Origin: CAYOVG01 sp964407285
GTDB taxonomy: Bacteria; Desulfobacterota; Syntrophobacteria; Syntrophobacterales; Syntrophobacteraceae
NCBI GenBank assembly: GCA_964407285.1
Contig: CAYOVG010000028.1
Span: 1 to 32,658 of the forward strand
Length of the DNA: 32,658 nt
Reading direction: 5' to 3'
Shown here one piece after another: positions 32,164 through 32,658 of the stretch (the stretch's first letter is position 1; each line of letters begins with the position of its first letter). The notes under the pieces are model-generated. The model did no database searches. It had not been told where the DNA came from and saw nothing but the letters and a program-made list of their open reading frames with translations. The position numbers were made by a program, and so were the translations under genes.

Positions 32164-32658
32164 ATGGAACAACCCTGGACAGTCCATCCCGCGGTCCTGA
32201 AGGATCTGCATGCATTCCACAAAAACTTGCAAAGCAAAGGCATTCTCTTCTGCTACAGCGGTCCCGCGACACAATGCCTGGTGGAAGGCATCGGAGAACT
32301 GCTGAAGAAACGCATGGCCGGCGAAGACGCGGGGATGACCACCACGCGCAACATTTTTGCCATTTTCATCGAGCAGATGCAGAACGTTCCGCACTATTCC
32401 GCCGAGATCGCGCCCATCAGGGACACCGAGGGAAAAGGCGAGGAGATTCGCCATGGCGTGATGGTGGTGGGCAGAGAGAAAACGGAGGAGAGTCGCTTCT
32501 TCGTTCTGTGCGGAAACTATGTCGAAAAGGAAAAAGGCCGTATCCTCGCCGACAAGATCGAATCGATGCGTTGTCTGACCCGTGAGGAACTCAAGGCCCT
32601 CTACAACGGATGTTCCGAACTAAGAAGAACGGAGTGCTGGTGCAAACTATTGGATTAT
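32164..32658 (+). CDS. SiaB-type (DUF6272) protein, partial at window end
   Basis: 165 codons are present, cut by the window edge. AAGGAG precedes ATG 32164. The opening MEQPWTVHPAVLKDLHAFHK and the following GILFCYSGPATQCLVEGIGELLKK resemble SiaB-family kinases, GHKL-related partners of a STAS-type protein in the SiaABCD signalling pathway. EIRHGVMVVGREKTEESRFF and LADKIESMRCLTREELKALY fit the family. The final 18 codons (SELRRTECWC...) look atypical; in the adjacent frame the same bases read KKNGVLVQTIGL, so a frameshift near 32618 is possible. With the STAS gene at 28172 it hints at a partner-switch, now separated by the cheA/feoB damage. Confidence 0.65.
   Translation, partial: MEQPWTVHPAVLKDLHAFHKNLQSKGILFCYSGPATQCLVEGIGELLKKRMAGEDAGMTTTRNIFAIFIEQMQNVPHYSAEIAPIRDTEGKGEEIRHGVMVVGREKTEESRFFVLCGNYVEKEKGRILADKIESMRCLTREELKALYNGCSELRRTECWCKLLDY

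Overview
The window is GC-rich and gene-dense and comes from a Gram-negative, probably anaerobic bacterium. It carries outer-membrane machinery (Tol-Pal, an Omp85/TamA-like protein), LPS-type glycosyl- and acyltransferases, a ferredoxin-dependent 2-oxoacid oxidoreductase pair, a DUF1015 protein and a DUF4301 protein. That mix points to Desulfobacterota (former Deltaproteobacteria, Syntrophobacter-like). The placement is inferred from gene content; no rRNA or other marker is present.

Layout. 1-2083: the 3' end of a dinB-like gene, a secreted type-1 copper protein (minus strand) and a small MCLDCGC protein (minus strand). 2084-4345: porA-porB alpha and beta subunits of a 2-oxoacid:ferredoxin oxidoreductase. 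4394-7394 (minus): an SDR lacking the usual catalytic Tyr and Lys, a TrmN6-like methyltransferase and a DUF1015 protein. 7635-8246: a DUF502 membrane protein. 8168-12374: a two-gene cassette on the minus strand, an LCAT-like lipase translationally coupled to a caspase-NACHT-like-TPR protein, bracketed by 82-bp direct repeats. The repeats are copies of the 3' end of the DUF502 gene. 12561-14667 (minus): an ADP-heptose-type GT9 glycosyltransferase and an LpxL-like acyltransferase. 14903-16201: an alpha/beta hydrolase and a conserved small protein. 16580-25878: sir2, tolQ, tolR, tolA, tolB, pal, cpoB/ybgF and a TamA-like gene, the cell-envelope core of the window. 26069-27688: DUF4301. 28172-32658: a chemosensory or partner-switch cluster (STAS protein, CheD, CheR, CheA, SiaB-like protein). 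In it cheA is internally deleted and truncated, an IS630-type transposase fragment follows, and a broken feoB 3' fragment lies between that and the SiaB-like gene.

The most interesting system is the caspase-lipase cassette. It has the architecture of a conflict or regulated-cell-death module: an NTPase/TPR sensor with a caspase-like protease, next to a cytosolic esterase that could attack membrane lipids. Its apparent insertion at the 3' end of a conserved gene, between direct repeats and with no integrase, suggests an acquired mobile cassette. The second point of interest is the right-hand signalling cluster, where CheD has lost its catalytic Cys and CheA is broken, while the STAS gene keeps a good promoter overlapped by a 26-bp palindrome.
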